64,000 nucleotides of DNA from Exiguobacterium antarcticum DSM 14480 (GTDB taxonomy: Bacteria > Bacillota > Bacilli > Exiguobacteriales > Exiguobacteriaceae): the NCBI RefSeq assembly GCF_000685865.1, contig NZ_JMKS01000003.1, positions 1,821,078 through 1,885,077 on the forward strand, given 5' to 3'. This document shows positions 17,500 through 26,145 of this stretch, piece by piece. The position numbers and the translations under genes are program-made. Positions within the stretch are counted from its first letter, which is position 1; each line of letters starts with the position of its first letter. The notes beneath the pieces were generated by a model. The model had not been told where the DNA came from. It saw nothing but the letters and a program-made list of their open reading frames with translations, and ran no database searches.

Positions 17500-18018
17500 T
17501 CAGTCCTGTGCAAACTGTTTCCGGAAGGCATATCCTTTATCGACATACGAATCAATCGATTCTTGAATCATCTCGAGGTCTGCTGCCGTGAGTTCACGCA
17601 CGACTTTACCGGGTGATCCGATGATCAACGAACGAGGCGGGAATTTTTTACCGGACGGAATTAATGTGTTGGCGCCGATGATACATTCTTCCCCGATTTC
17701 GGCATGATCGAGAACAGTCGCCCCCATACCGACGATGGAACGCCGACCGATTTTACAACCGTGCAAGATGGCATTGTGCCCGACCGTCACTTCATCCGCG
17801 ATGATGACCGGTGCTCCTTCGTAGAGATGGATGGTCGCATTGTCCTGGATACTGCAACGTTTCCCGATCGTAATCGGACCTTCATCGCCTCGAAGGACGG
17901 CATTGAACCAAATCGTCGATTCTTCACCGACGGTCACGTCACCAATCAAAAAAGCACCGGGAGCGACAAAAACGTGTTCTGCTAAGCTTGGAGAAACATC
18001 GCGGTACGGAATATTCAT
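17500..18018 (-). CDS. paaY: PaaY-like hexapeptide-repeat (gamma-carbonic-anhydrase fold) protein
   Basis: A 172-residue left-handed beta-helix protein with isoleucine-led hexapeptide repeats (GDVTVGEESTIW to IIGANTLI) and zinc-ligand histidines in ATIHLY and VGHNAILHG. PaaY proteins are thioesterases that free CoA from stalled ring intermediates; other members are bacterial gamma-carbonic-anhydrase homologues (YrdA, YtoA). The PaaY reading is favoured by its place next to paaX. It is convergent with paaX and has AAAGAGG upstream of its ATG. Confidence 0.75.
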   Translation of the reverse strand: MNIPYRDVSPSLAEHVFVAPGAFLIGDVTVGEESTIWFNAVLRGDEGPITIGKRCSIQDNATIHLYEGAPVIIADEVTVGHNAILHGCKIGRRSIVGMGATVLDHAEIGEECIIGANTLIPSGKKFPPRSLIIGSPGKVVRELTAADLEMIQESIDSYVDKGYAFRKQFAQD

Positions 18019-18100
18019 GAGAATGCCTCTTTTCTAAAAATGAATTAAAATTCAGTCTTACTTAGTATACCATTCTTAGCAACGGAAACGGAGGGAGACC

Positions 18101-19036
18101 ATGTCTCGTCTATGTACCAAATTACAGATCGATGTGCCCATTATTCAAGGCGGCATGGGAAACATCAGCCATGCCGAACTGACGGCAGCAGTCTCGAATG
18201 CTGGGGGACTCGGAACGATTGGATGCGGGACGATGACGCCTGCTGAAGTCAAACGATTGATTGAAGAGACACGCCGCTTGACGTCGCGTCCTTTTGCCCT
18301 GAATATCGCCATCCGGGTCTCGCCTCATGTCGAGCAGTTGATTGCGTTGGCGATTGAGGAACGGATTCCGGTCGTGTCCCTGTCGGCCGGTAATCCGGCA
18401 CCTTTCTTGGAAAAGTTACGGGAGGCGGGGATCCAGACGATTGGTGTGGTCGCTTCCGTCAAACAGGCTGTCAAAGCCGAACAGGCAGGAGTGGATGTGC
18501 TGGTGGCGGAAGGGGTCGAAGCAGCGGGTATCAATTCACCGCTTGAGTTGACGACGATGACCTTGATTCCGCAAATCACGGATCATGTCACGATTCCTGT
18601 CCTTGCAGCCGGTGGAATCGGCGACGGGCGAGGCCTTGCCGCTGCCTGGATGCTCGGAGCAGAAGGGGTGCAGCTTGGAACCCGATTGATTGCGACACAA
18701 GAATCCCGTGTGCACGAACAGTATAAAAGACATCTCGTGCAGGCGGATGATCTCGCGACACGAATCATTGGCCGTGAAGTCGGACAAGTCCGCCGTGTTT
18801 TGAACGGACCGTATGTCGAGACATTGCAACCAACATCACTTGCTGCCTTTCAAGAACAGACGAACGAATCGTTTCATATCAAAGGAGCACTCGAGGGCGA
18901 CGAGACAGAAGGGTACGTCAACGCCGGTCTCGTTTCCGGTTTGATTGATGATGTTCCAACCGTTGCGGAACTGTTTAACCGAATGATGGACGACGCGTTC
19001 GGGCGGATCGAACGGATGTACCGGACACTCCAGTAG
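18101..19036 (+). CDS. nitronate monooxygenase / FabK-like FMN protein
   Basis: A 311-residue TIM-barrel flavoprotein of the 2-nitropropane dioxygenase family. The N-terminal PIIQGGMGNIS, the NIAIRVSPH block, VLVAEGVEAAGI and the phosphate-binding AAGGIGDGRGLAAAWMLGAEGVQLGT motifs are all present. Members oxidise alkyl nitronates or reduce enoyl-ACP. The EAAGI block, where FabK enzymes usually have EAGGH, makes either assignment uncertain. It has GGAGGGAG before ATG and stands alone between two terminators. Confidence 0.75.
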   Translation: MSRLCTKLQIDVPIIQGGMGNISHAELTAAVSNAGGLGTIGCGTMTPAEVKRLIEETRRLTSRPFALNIAIRVSPHVEQLIALAIEERIPVVSLSAGNPAPFLEKLREAGIQTIGVVASVKQAVKAEQAGVDVLVAEGVEAAGINSPLELTTMTLIPQITDHVTIPVLAAGGIGDGRGLAAAWMLGAEGVQLGTRLIATQESRVHEQYKRHLVQADDLATRIIGREVGQVRRVLNGPYVETLQPTSLAAFQEQTNESFHIKGALEGDETEGYVNAGLVSGLIDDVPTVAELFNRMMDDAFGRIERMYRTLQ

Positions 19037-19046
19037 TGTGAATTCA

Positions 19047-19083
19047 AAAGAAGCAGGCCTACGTGGTCGGCTTCTTTTTTATT
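19047..19083 (+). terminator. intrinsic terminator after the NMO-like gene
   Basis: An AAGAAGC-rich stem with G-U pairs closes over the TACG region and ends in GGCTTCTTTTTT. Confidence 0.75.
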
Positions 19084-19157
19084 TTTCAGGACATTTGTCC
19101 TTTTCAAAGGATAATAGAATGCGGTCTACTCATAATTAGAGAAAAAGGAGGATGAAG

Positions 19158-19586
19158 ATGCAAGGAATCATTTTTGCTTTATTCAGTGGACTGTTTATCG
19201 CACTGCAAGGCATCTTTAATGCCCGGCTCGGTGACGCGGTTGGTCCATGGTTATCCGTGACAATCGTCCACTTCGTTGGGTTAATCGGCTGTTTGTTGAT
19301 TTATGGATTCGTCCGGGATCGGAAAATCGGTGGTTTTCGTACGTTGCCGCTTGTGTATGCAAGCGGCGGATTACTCGGCGTCCTAGTCGTCGTCACGGAA
19401 CTGACGTCGATTCAACTGCTTGGGATGACATGGGCGATGTCGCTGTTGCTCGTCGCCCAGATCTTATGTGCCTTTGTAATTGATTTGAACGGCTGGTTTG
19501 GTGTCATTAAAAAAAGCAGTAACAAAGGACAATGGATCGGTGTCGGCTTGATGTTGACCGGCGTCTTGATCTTTTCGCTCGCATGA
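19158..19586 (+). CDS. YdcZ (DUF606) family membrane protein 1
   Basis: A 142-residue protein with four or five hydrophobic segments and the DUF606 opening (GLFIALQGIFNARLGDAVGPW). The family belongs to the drug/metabolite transporter superfamily and is usually encoded in pairs; the substrate is unknown. The ATG at 19158 follows AAAGGAGG by 6 bases; the ATG at 19152 is too near it. It is cotranscribed with a paralogue 23 bases downstream, which suggests a heterodimer. Confidence 0.8.
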   Translation: MQGIIFALFSGLFIALQGIFNARLGDAVGPWLSVTIVHFVGLIGCLLIYGFVRDRKIGGFRTLPLVYASGGLLGVLVVVTELTSIQLLGMTWAMSLLLVAQILCAFVIDLNGWFGVIKKSSNKGQWIGVGLMLTGVLIFSLA

Positions 19587-19609
19587 AGTGAATCAAAGGA
19601 GGAAATCAA

Positions 19610-20089
19610 ATGGGGTTAGGAATGTTTTGTGCCATCGTCGCAGGGATAATGATCAGTTTACAAACCGTTTTGAATGCACGGATGAGTCATGCCTTTGGCG
19701 CCTGGGCGACGACAACGTTAGTCTTTTTTGTCGGATTGCTCGGTTCGTTGCTCGCATTGGTCTTCTTTCGGGGCGGAACACTTGCGGCGCTTACAGAGGT
19801 CGAACCGCTTTATCTATTTGGTGGTTTCGTCGGAGTCGGTGTCGTGTTTTGTGTCATGCGGGGGATTCAACTGCTCGGACCGTCGATTGCGATTTCCGTC
19901 GTCTTGATTTCGCAACTCAGTTTTGCGCTGTGTGTCGACGTCTTTGGCTGGTTCGGTTTACCGAAAGTTGATTTGTCGTTTGGACAGATCATTGGATTGG
20001 TCGTCATGCTGAGCGGAATTTTCGTCTTGAAACGGTATCAAGTCGTGGATGAGGCGAAACAAATAGCCGACATCAAAGCGATTTCTTAA
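19610..20089 (+). CDS. YdcZ (DUF606) family membrane protein 2
   Basis: A 159-residue paralogue of the preceding gene, again with an MISLQTVLNARMSHAFG opening and about five transmembrane segments, plus a short charged C-terminal tail. AAAGGAGG precedes the ATG. The pair probably forms one transporter; no substrate can be given. Confidence 0.8.
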   Translation: MGLGMFCAIVAGIMISLQTVLNARMSHAFGAWATTTLVFFVGLLGSLLALVFFRGGTLAALTEVEPLYLFGGFVGVGVVFCVMRGIQLLGPSIAISVVLISQLSFALCVDVFGWFGLPKVDLSFGQIIGLVVMLSGIFVLKRYQVVDEAKQIADIKAIS

Positions 20090-20121
20090 GCGAATCGCCA
20101 ACAAATCAGCGGATGAATCGA

Positions 20122-20182
20122 AAAAGAGATCCCCCTTTCGCACGACTTTTACGTAAAGTGCATGAAAGGGGGGTCTCTTTTG
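20122..20182. terminator. bidirectional terminator between ydcZ pair and msrA
   Basis: The arms AAAAGAGATCCCCCTTTC and GAAAGGGGGGTCTCTTTT enclose about 25 bases that can pair partly themselves. It ends transcription from both sides. Confidence 0.85.
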
Positions 20183-20200
20183 AAAAACGTCCGATTTGAA

Positions 20201-20731
20201 TCAGACGGATACTTCTTCTTTCCAGGCCACATCGATGAAGGCATCGCGACCGGATGCTTTCCGGTCTTTTTTGTAATGTTCCGGATTTTTTTTGTGGAAG
20301 TCTTGATGGTATTCTTCCGCCGGATAGAAGGCGTGTGCCGGTTCGATCCGTGTGACGATCGGTTGCTTAAAACGGTTTGTCGCAGCTAGCGCATCACGTG
20401 ACGCGATGGCTGCAAGTCGTTGTTCTTCCGTATGGTAAAAAATCGCCGGAGCATACTGTGTACCGCGGTCCTGGAATTGTCCGCCGGCATCGGTCGGATC
20501 CGTTTGTGGCCAATACAGTTCCAGTAACCGTTCGTATGAAAAGAGTGCCGGATCAAATGTAATCTCGACGACTTCGGAATGTCCGGTCGTTCCGGTTTTG
20601 ACCTGCTCATATGTCGGGTTGTCGACGTGTCCTCCTGTATAACCGGACACGATACTGTGAATCCCCGGTAATTCCTCAAATGGTGTCACCATGCACCAGA
20701 AACATCCTCCTGCAAATGTTGCTTTTTCCAT
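20201..20731 (-). CDS. msrA: peptide methionine sulfoxide reductase MsrA
   Basis: A 176-residue MsrA that reduces S-methionine sulfoxide in proteins and free form. The catalytic cysteine is Cys10 in GGCFWCM; other conserved blocks are [28 protein letters not shown] and [18 protein letters not shown] precedes the ATG. Its long leader holds an S-box riboswitch and terminator, so it is expressed when S-adenosylmethionine is scarce, an arrangement more usual for methionine synthesis genes. Confidence 0.95.
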   Translation of the reverse strand: MEKATFAGGCFWCMVTPFEELPGIHSIVSGYTGGHVDNPTYEQVKTGTTGHSEVVEITFDPALFSYERLLELYWPQTDPTDAGGQFQDRGTQYAPAIFYHTEEQRLAAIASRDALAATNRFKQPIVTRIEPAHAFYPAEEYHQDFHKKNPEHYKKDRKASGRDAFIDVAWKEEVSV

Positions 20732-20790
20732 GTCATCTCTCCCTTTCCCTTGGCTTCTTGAGCCGTAGTCCTGTCATTTCCGACAGCGAG

Positions 20791-20832
20791 AAAACGAAAA
20801 CGACTCCTCTGCTTGGTTGCAAAAGGAGTCGC
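20791..20832 (-). terminator. expression-platform terminator of the msrA S-box
   Basis: On the minus strand CGACTCCTTTTGC and GCAGAGGAGTCG form a strong stem followed by TTTTCGTTTT. It lies between the aptamer and the msrA ribosome binding site and should form when SAM is bound. Confidence 0.85.
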
Positions 20833-20837
20833 CGCTT

Positions 20838-20937
20838 TTTATCAACCAAAGCTTTCGCTTTGCTGGTCGTAGCACCTTGCTGTGCGCAGGTTGCTGGGAC
20901 GTCATCGATCCAGATCTCTCGGTCCACTCTTGATAAG
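20838..20937 (-). ncRNA. SAM-I (S-box) riboswitch upstream of msrA
   Basis: The minus strand has the S-box core in order: CTTATCAAGAG, a GGACCGAGAGATCTGG segment, GATGACGTCCCAGCAACC, AAGGTGCTA and a closing GGTTGATAA that completes P1. An intrinsic terminator follows, so bound SAM should stop transcription before msrA. Confidence 0.92.
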
Positions 20938-21010
20938 TGTTATATGAAGTTGATGTAAGTTCGTTATCATTGGGATGATAATACCATTCATAAAAGTGGA
21001 AAGTCAATCC

Positions 21011-22183
21011 TTATGTTTGCAAGGCACGCAGAACGGTCGCCCCTAACGTTTTGGCCCCGATCAGTAAGGCCTGTTCATTGATTTCGTACTTCGGGTGATG
21101 TTGTGGATAGATGGTGCTTCCGTCTGTCTTCGCAGAACCGGTAAAGAAATAACTTCCCGGGACGTGTTCTAAATAATAAGCAAAATCATCCGCTGCCATC
21201 ATCGGTTTGACTTCACGGACCTGTGCCTCCGGTAAAAACGAAGCCGCTTCTTGGACCAACTTCGTCTCATTCGGATGATTCCAGAGCGACGGGTAACCGG
21301 TCGTGAAATCAATCGAATATGTAGCGCCAATTCCAGCACACGTCGTTCGGGCAACGAGATCGACCTGTTGGCGTAACTGATGCCGGAGTTGCTCGTTGAA
21401 CGTCCGGATTTCACCGACGATCCGGGCTTCGCCGGTGACGATGTTCGGTGCCGTCCCGGAATGGAACGAGCCAATCGCGACGACGGCAGGTTCAAAGGGA
21501 TCGACCCGTCGGCTGACGAGATGCTGTAAATTACAGACGAGTTGTGCTCCAGCGACGAGTGCATCTTGCGTCCGGTGCGGGGCTTGCGCATGACCACCTT
21601 GTCCATGGACGACGATTTCGAATTCATCGATCGCGCATAACGTATGGCCGCTGTGATAGCCAATCGTTCCGACCGGGAGATCATTTTCAAGATGGGTCCC
21701 GAAAATCGCATCAACCCCGTCGAGACAACCATCTTCGATCATTTGAATCGCACCTCCCGGAAAGACTTCTTCGCCATGTTGATGAATGAAGACGATGGTC
21801 CCTTCGAGTTCCTCTTGCAACGGCTTGAAGGCAGCGGCGAGTCCGAGGACGATCGCCGTATGGCCGTCATGTCCACAGGCATGCATGACACCGGGGCGGA
21901 TTGAACGGAACGAAAGATCGGTTTCTTCCTGGAGCGGTAACGCGTCAAAATCCGCCCGGACAGCAATCGTTTTTCCGGGACGTGTCCCTTTGAGTGTCGC
22001 GACGATGCCGCTCCCTCCGACTTGTTCGCGGTAGGGGATACCAAGTGCTTCATAAAAGGCGATGATTTTTGCGGGTGTCCGGACTTCTTGGAACGATAAT
22101 TCCGGGTGACGGTGAAAATCACGCCGTAAACGAATCATCTCGGCTTCGTATTGATCGAGAGCAGCAAATAAATTTTCTTGCAT
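21011..22183 (-). CDS. M20-family amidohydrolase (hippurate/N-acyl-amino-acid hydrolase type)
   Basis: A 390-residue zinc peptidase of the M20D group. Metal-binding blocks are MHACGHDGHTA near residue 100, the HGEEVFPGGA glutamates near 133-135, GTHLEND and a late histidine near the C-terminus (QHHPKYEINE). The dimerisation domain is the GQGGHAQAPHRTQD segment. Homologues cleave N-acetyl, N-benzoyl or indoleacetyl amino acids, so the substrate is open. The ATG at 22183 has AAAGG 9 bases upstream; the one at 22192 abuts it. Confidence 0.85.
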   Translation of the reverse strand: MQENLFAALDQYEAEMIRLRRDFHRHPELSFQEVRTPAKIIAFYEALGIPYREQVGGSGIVATLKGTRPGKTIAVRADFDALPLQEETDLSFRSIRPGVMHACGHDGHTAIVLGLAAAFKPLQEELEGTIVFIHQHGEEVFPGGAIQMIEDGCLDGVDAIFGTHLENDLPVGTIGYHSGHTLCAIDEFEIVVHGQGGHAQAPHRTQDALVAGAQLVCNLQHLVSRRVDPFEPAVVAIGSFHSGTAPNIVTGEARIVGEIRTFNEQLRHQLRQQVDLVARTTCAGIGATYSIDFTTGYPSLWNHPNETKLVQEAASFLPEAQVREVKPMMAADDFAYYLEHVPGSYFFTGSAKTDGSTIYPQHHPKYEINEQALLIGAKTLGATVLRALQT

Positions 22184-22261
22184 CGAAATCATCCTTTTCG
22201 GTATGTCTTGAGGAAAAACGGGTACAGATAGAGGTAATCAAATCAGAGGAGGAATTAACAC

Positions 22262-22555
22262 ATGGGTGAAATCATCGTCAATGCCGTTCTTACAGTCAAA
22301 GCAGGATTAGCTGATCAAGTCTTTCCAATTTTAAGTACAGTCTACAAAGCCGCACAAAACGAGCCGGGCTGCCTACGTTATACGTTGCATCAATCGATTG
22401 AAAATGAACATCAGTTCATGCTCTATGAAGTCTATCAAGACGAAGCAGCACTCGAGACACATATCGCATCGGACCACTATAAAGCCTACCGGGAACAAAT
22501 CGAATTATACCTTGAGGACCGTCAAGTGACGAAATACGTCGAGATGACATTCTGA
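22262..22555 (+). CDS. antibiotic biosynthesis monooxygenase (ABM) domain protein
   Basis: A 97-residue single ABM domain: a VNAVLTVKAG strand, PGCLRYTLHQS and the FMLYEVYQDEAALETHIAS block that ends in HY. Such proteins (YgiN-like) act on quinones or as dimeric stress proteins; the function here is unknown. A strong AGAGGAGG precedes the ATG. It is divergent from the M20 gene and convergent with the NlpC/P60 gene. Confidence 0.8.
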   Translation: MGEIIVNAVLTVKAGLADQVFPILSTVYKAAQNEPGCLRYTLHQSIENEHQFMLYEVYQDEAALETHIASDHYKAYREQIELYLEDRQVTKYVEMTF

Positions 22556-22562
22556 ATCAAGG

Positions 22563-22606
22563 AAAGAAGGGCGTACGGATCCTCAAGGGTCCATACGCCT
22601 CTTTTG
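22563..22606. terminator. bidirectional terminator
   Basis: The stem GGCGTACGGATCC (22570-22582) pairs with 22587-22599 with one bulge-like mismatch. AAAGAAG and TCTTTT flanks serve both strands. Confidence 0.8.
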
Positions 22607-22608
22607 TG

Positions 22609-25161
22609 TTACATCGATTTAAAGCCAAGGAAATGTTCGCGCCAGCGTGGTTCATAAATCGAATTGATCTGGAGCTGTGAGCCCCCGGCATGGATGAAGT
22701 ATTCATTGTCGAGCATGATGCCGATATGCGACGGACCATCGGTATACGTATTTTCGAAAAAGACGATATCCGAGCGTTTTCCGCTGCTGATCGTCGTGCG
22801 ACGGTTCGTAAAGAAGGCGCCGTACCAATAGCCGCTGACATTTGTCCGTCCACCGTATTTCCCGGCTTGGTTCGTGGCGTAATGTATCAAACCCGAACAG
22901 TCAAAGCCGCCATTGGCTGCCGTTTGCGAACCCCATGTATACGGCGTTCCTAGGTGTTTGGCGGCCGCTTGGATCAATTTTTCGCCACGTGACGTATTTT
23001 TTTGAGCAATCCGTGTGTCGCTTGTGACGGTGACAGCGCTGACCGGCAGATAGACAGGAGACCAGCCGGACTGGATGACATAAAAGTTTCCGACCCGGTA
23101 CCGGGGATAAACCCGTTTTCCCTGTTCGATCAAGCCGGTACCTTTCGGACTGACGGGTGTCGCAAAATAAGACGTCGTTGTTTTGACCGTATAGATTTTT
23201 TGACGGTTGATTGCCTGTTGGGTGTAGCGCATATCCGGTTTCGTCGTCCCGATATACGGGTTGATGACATAACCGGTCGTCCCGTTCGGTAACCGGACTT
23301 TCCAGAAATCATCGTCAATCGCCTTCAGACCGATCAGCTTTGTCCCTTTACTTAAATAGCCAGCAGGACGGCTGTAAGCGACATCGGCTGAAAACAGCGG
23401 TGTCTGATCAAAATGAACATAAAAAACTGTTCCGATTTTAGACGGTGCGACCGGTTTGTTGAGACCGAGTTTACTCGAGTCGACGAAGCCGAACGTCGTT
23501 CCGATTTTGACACGTGTGTAGTAACCGCTTTTGCCGTAAATCGACAGCGCCGTATTCTTTTTCAGTGTCCCGATTTTTCCAGTCAGGCTTGCTTTTGGAT
23601 GAATGACCAGTTTATCTTCGAGCACATACCGTGTCCCGGTCACATCATACAGATCAGGTTTTTTTGTTACGAGATCTGTCGTCTTGACGTAGCCATAGAC
23701 GGTACCAAGCTTGACGCGTGTGTACGCGCCGCTTGTTCCGTAAATATCAATCTGTTCTGCTCGTTTCATAGTACGGACAATGGTTTTCGCCGTCGTGTCT
23801 TTAAAAATCGATGTCGATTTGCTGGTATACCGGAGACCTGTCTTCGCATAGACTTTTGTTTTCGCAAGGGCACTCGTCAAGACGAAGGCATACTGACCGC
23901 GGAACAGAATCCGGCTGTAGGCCCCACTTGTGCCATAGACGGTCAATAACGTATTCGTTTGATGATTTTTCAAAATCGGACTGGAGCTGCTTGCTGCCTG
24001 ACGAATCGGGGTTGATGCCTGGACATAAAGGCGGTCCGTTTTGGCATACACTTTTAATGGTGCCAATGCACTTGTTAAGACGAAGACATGCTGACCGCGG
24101 AATAAAATCCGGCTATACGCGCCGCTCGTTCCATAGACCGTCAGGAGTGTATTCGTCTGATGCTGTGCGAGTATCGGGCTCGTACTGTTCGCAGCTTGAC
24201 GGACCGGCGTCGGACTTTGCACATAGAGGCGGTCAGTCTGCTCAAAAAATGCAAGATCCCCAAGGTGTGCCGTCAAGACAAAACCATACGTATCATTCAA
24301 CCGGACACGCGTGTAGTTACCGGAGACGCCGTAGATGTCGATACGTTGATTTTGTGCCAGTGTTCCAAGTGGTTTTCCGGTTGCGGAAGCGGTCGGATAG
24401 ACAGTCGTGAGGTGTTGGCTGTATTTTTTGCCGGTCACCGAGTACGAGGTGACTTTTTTTGTTCCGAGATGAGCTGTCAAAATGAAAGCATAACGATCGT
24501 TCCACTTGATCCGGGTAAACGTGCCGGACGTTCCGAATGTTTCGACGGGTTGATTGACGGCGTATTCTGCAAGAACTGTTCCGCTAGTATCAGCCGTCGG
24601 ATAGACCATCGTTTTCTGTTGGACAAAGCGTTCCCCGGTCGTTACATAGACAGGGGTTGCACTGAGATCAGCCGTCAAAACGAACTGATACACCGTGCCC
24701 TGTTTGATGCGTGTGAAAAGACCTTCTTGACCGTATGTATCGACTGCTGCATTTTGAGCCAACGATTCGGTTGTCACCGTTTCTGAAGCAGCTGCTGTAT
24801 AAAGTGGCGTTGATTTATTCGTATATCGGCTGTCGATTTTTGAGTAGGTTGGAGCAACGGCCAATTGTTCGGTCTTGACGAAGCGATAAACACCGTCGAG
24901 CAGGATGCGCGTAAACAGACCTTCTGTCCCGAACGTCTCGACTTCCGTCGCAGCAGGTAACGTTTGAAGTGCGTCAGTACTGTCCGGTGTTTCAAATACA
25001 GGGGTGACCGCTTGGGTGAACTGTTTGCCGGTCGCAACGTCCGTCTGTTCGTCGACGACTGCCGGAGCAACGTCACCTTCTGCAAGACCGTTGACCGGAA
25101 ATGAACTAAACAACATGACGGAAGCAGCCAGTGAGGTGAACCATTTTTTTGATAAAGGCAT
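22609..25161 (-). CDS. secreted SH3-repeat NlpC/P60 peptidoglycan hydrolase
   Basis: An 850-residue exported protein. A signal peptide (MPLSKKW then a hydrophobic stretch ending VNGLAEG) marks the ATG at 25161 as the true start; the 31 residues upstream in frame do not fit. Then come about eight bacterial SH3-type repeats of 70-75 residues, each with a YGTSGAYTRV-like strand and an aromatic FVLT turn, and two divergent ones. The C-terminal 125 residues are an NlpC/P60 endopeptidase with Cys in GGFDCSGL, His in PSHIGIM and His in FIHAGG. The repeats should bind wall polymer and the enzyme should cut stem peptides. Repeats 5 and 6 are nearly identical to each other. An autolysin role in separation or wall turnover is likely. 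Confidence 0.92.
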   Translation of the reverse strand: MPLSKKWFTSLAASVMLFSSFPVNGLAEGDVAPAVVDEQTDVATGKQFTQAVTPVFETPDSTDALQTLPAATEVETFGTEGLFTRILLDGVYRFVKTEQLAVAPTYSKIDSRYTNKSTPLYTAAASETVTTESLAQNAAVDTYGQEGLFTRIKQGTVYQFVLTADLSATPVYVTTGERFVQQKTMVYPTADTSGTVLAEYAVNQPVETFGTSGTFTRIKWNDRYAFILTAHLGTKKVTSYSVTGKKYSQHLTTVYPTASATGKPLGTLAQNQRIDIYGVSGNYTRVRLNDTYGFVLTAHLGDLAFFEQTDRLYVQSPTPVRQAANSTSPILAQHQTNTLLTVYGTSGAYSRILFRGQHVFVLTSALAPLKVYAKTDRLYVQASTPIRQAASSSSPILKNHQTNTLLTVYGTSGAYSRILFRGQYAFVLTSALAKTKVYAKTGLRYTSKSTSIFKDTTAKTIVRTMKRAEQIDIYGTSGAYTRVKLGTVYGYVKTTDLVTKKPDLYDVTGTRYVLEDKLVIHPKASLTGKIGTLKKNTALSIYGKSGYYTRVKIGTTFGFVDSSKLGLNKPVAPSKIGTVFYVHFDQTPLFSADVAYSRPAGYLSKGTKLIGLKAIDDDFWKVRLPNGTTGYVINPYIGTTKPDMRYTQQAINRQKIYTVKTTTSYFATPVSPKGTGLIEQGKRVYPRYRVGNFYVIQSGWSPVYLPVSAVTVTSDTRIAQKNTSRGEKLIQAAAKHLGTPYTWGSQTAANGGFDCSGLIHYATNQAGKYGGRTNVSGYWYGAFFTNRRTTISSGKRSDIVFFENTYTDGPSHIGIMLDNEYFIHAGGSQLQINSIYEPRWREHFLGFKSM

Positions 25162-25288
25162 CGTATGTAAGACTCCATTTCTTGAAAAATTAATTTTGAA
25201 CCAATTATAACTAAGTTTACCATGTTCATTTTTCATGAAGTAGTAAGATATCAAAAAAAGTCAATTTCAGACTAAAAATTGGGAACAA

Positions 25289-25326
25289 AGGAAAAGGTGT
25301 TCTCCTGTTTTGGAGAAACACCTCTT
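25289..25326 (-). terminator. intrinsic terminator of the GNAT gene
   Basis: AAGGTGTTCTCC and GGAGAAACACCT arms around TGTTTT, just past the minus-strand stop at 25330. Confidence 0.75.
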
Positions 25327-25329
25327 TCA

Positions 25330-25887
25330 TCATTTCGTGTCGTCTTCATGGTCGACTTGCCACTCCCAATCGAGCATGCCGTAGATCAGTGAGTCGCGCC
25401 AATGATCTTCCAAGTAGACAGTCTCACGCAGTTGTCCTTCCTTTGTCATCCCGACTTTTTGCAAGACACGTTCTGAGGCAAGGTTTCGCGGATCACAGGT
25501 CGCCGTAATGCGATGTAATTCTAACTTCTCGAAGCCGAATTCGAGTAAAAAACTAGCGATGGACGTCGCATACCCATTACCCCATTCGTCGGGAGACAGG
25601 ATATAGCCAATTTCCGCACTTTTATGTTCGGCATCGGTGATGACAAGTTCGCCAGCACCGATAACATGGTCGTTTGAAAAGGTAACGGCAAAGACATAGC
25701 GGCGTCTCGGATTTTCAAGCTCACTTTCGAGCGCATCATGGATGAACTGTTTACTATCACTTTCGGAGTTTGGTCCCCATGACTGATACTGGCTGACAAT
25801 CGGTTGTGAAGCATAGGCATGGACGGCTTCTAAATCCTCTGGCGTGAAACGACGAATACGTAGTTGCTCGTTGATTTTATAGCGCAT
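25330..25887 (-). CDS. GNAT N-acetyltransferase, RimJ/RimL type
   Basis: A 185-residue acetyltransferase. The acetyl-CoA loop is EWGNGYATSIASFLLEF near residue 105, followed by LHRITATCDPRNLASERVLQKVGM, the hallmark of the RimJ/RimL/YdaF subgroup. These acetylate N-termini of ribosomal proteins or small amines; the acceptor is unknown. GGAGGAG precedes the ATG. The gene is divergent from the guanidine-riboswitch operon. Confidence 0.8.
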   Translation of the reverse strand: MRYKINEQLRIRRFTPEDLEAVHAYASQPIVSQYQSWGPNSESDSKQFIHDALESELENPRRRYVFAVTFSNDHVIGAGELVITDAEHKSAEIGYILSPDEWGNGYATSIASFLLEFGFEKLELHRITATCDPRNLASERVLQKVGMTKEGQLRETVYLEDHWRDSLIYGMLDWEWQVDHEDDTK

Positions 25888-25950
25888 GATGGACTCCTCC
25901 TCTATAGTTGACTCTCTCTATATATTGGCCATTCGGTCTGATTTTCCTGT

Positions 25951-25979
25951 TTGACAGGCAAAATCAAGCGTGCTAAAGT
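25951..25979 (+). promoter_or_regulatory. sigma-A promoter of the guanidine exporter operon
   Basis: TTGACA (25951-25956), a 17-base spacer and TAAAGT (25974-25979), ending just upstream of the riboswitch. Confidence 0.75.
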
Positions 25980-25992
25980 CGGTGTATCGAAT

Positions 25993-26087
25993 GAAATGAA
26001 TAGTGATCCTCTAGGGTTCCGTTCGGCTGGACCAAGGGAGGAACATAAGGGAAACCTTATGCAACGGAGGGATAAAAGCCCGGGAGT
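25993..26087 (+). ncRNA. guanidine-I (ykkC) riboswitch
   Basis: The conserved ykkC blocks are all visible in order: CTAGGGTTCCG (26011-26021), GGCTGGACC, AGGAACA, and ACGGAGGGATAAAAGCCCGGGAG. The last block is shared with the terminator stem that follows. Guanidine-I aptamers prevent termination when guanidinium is bound, and here they precede two SMR exporter genes, a classic pairing. Confidence 0.93.
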
Positions 26088-26118
26088 AAAGCGTTTTGGC
26101 GCTTGCTCTCGGGCTTTT
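26076..26118 (+). terminator. expression-platform terminator of the guanidine riboswitch
   Basis: AAAGCCCGGGAG pairs with CTCTCGGGCTTT across a 19-base loop and a TTTTTT run follows. The left arm is part of the aptamer's conserved 3' segment, so folding is mutually exclusive. Confidence 0.88.
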
Positions 26119-26145
26119 TTGTTGGAGATATAAGGAGGAAATTAT

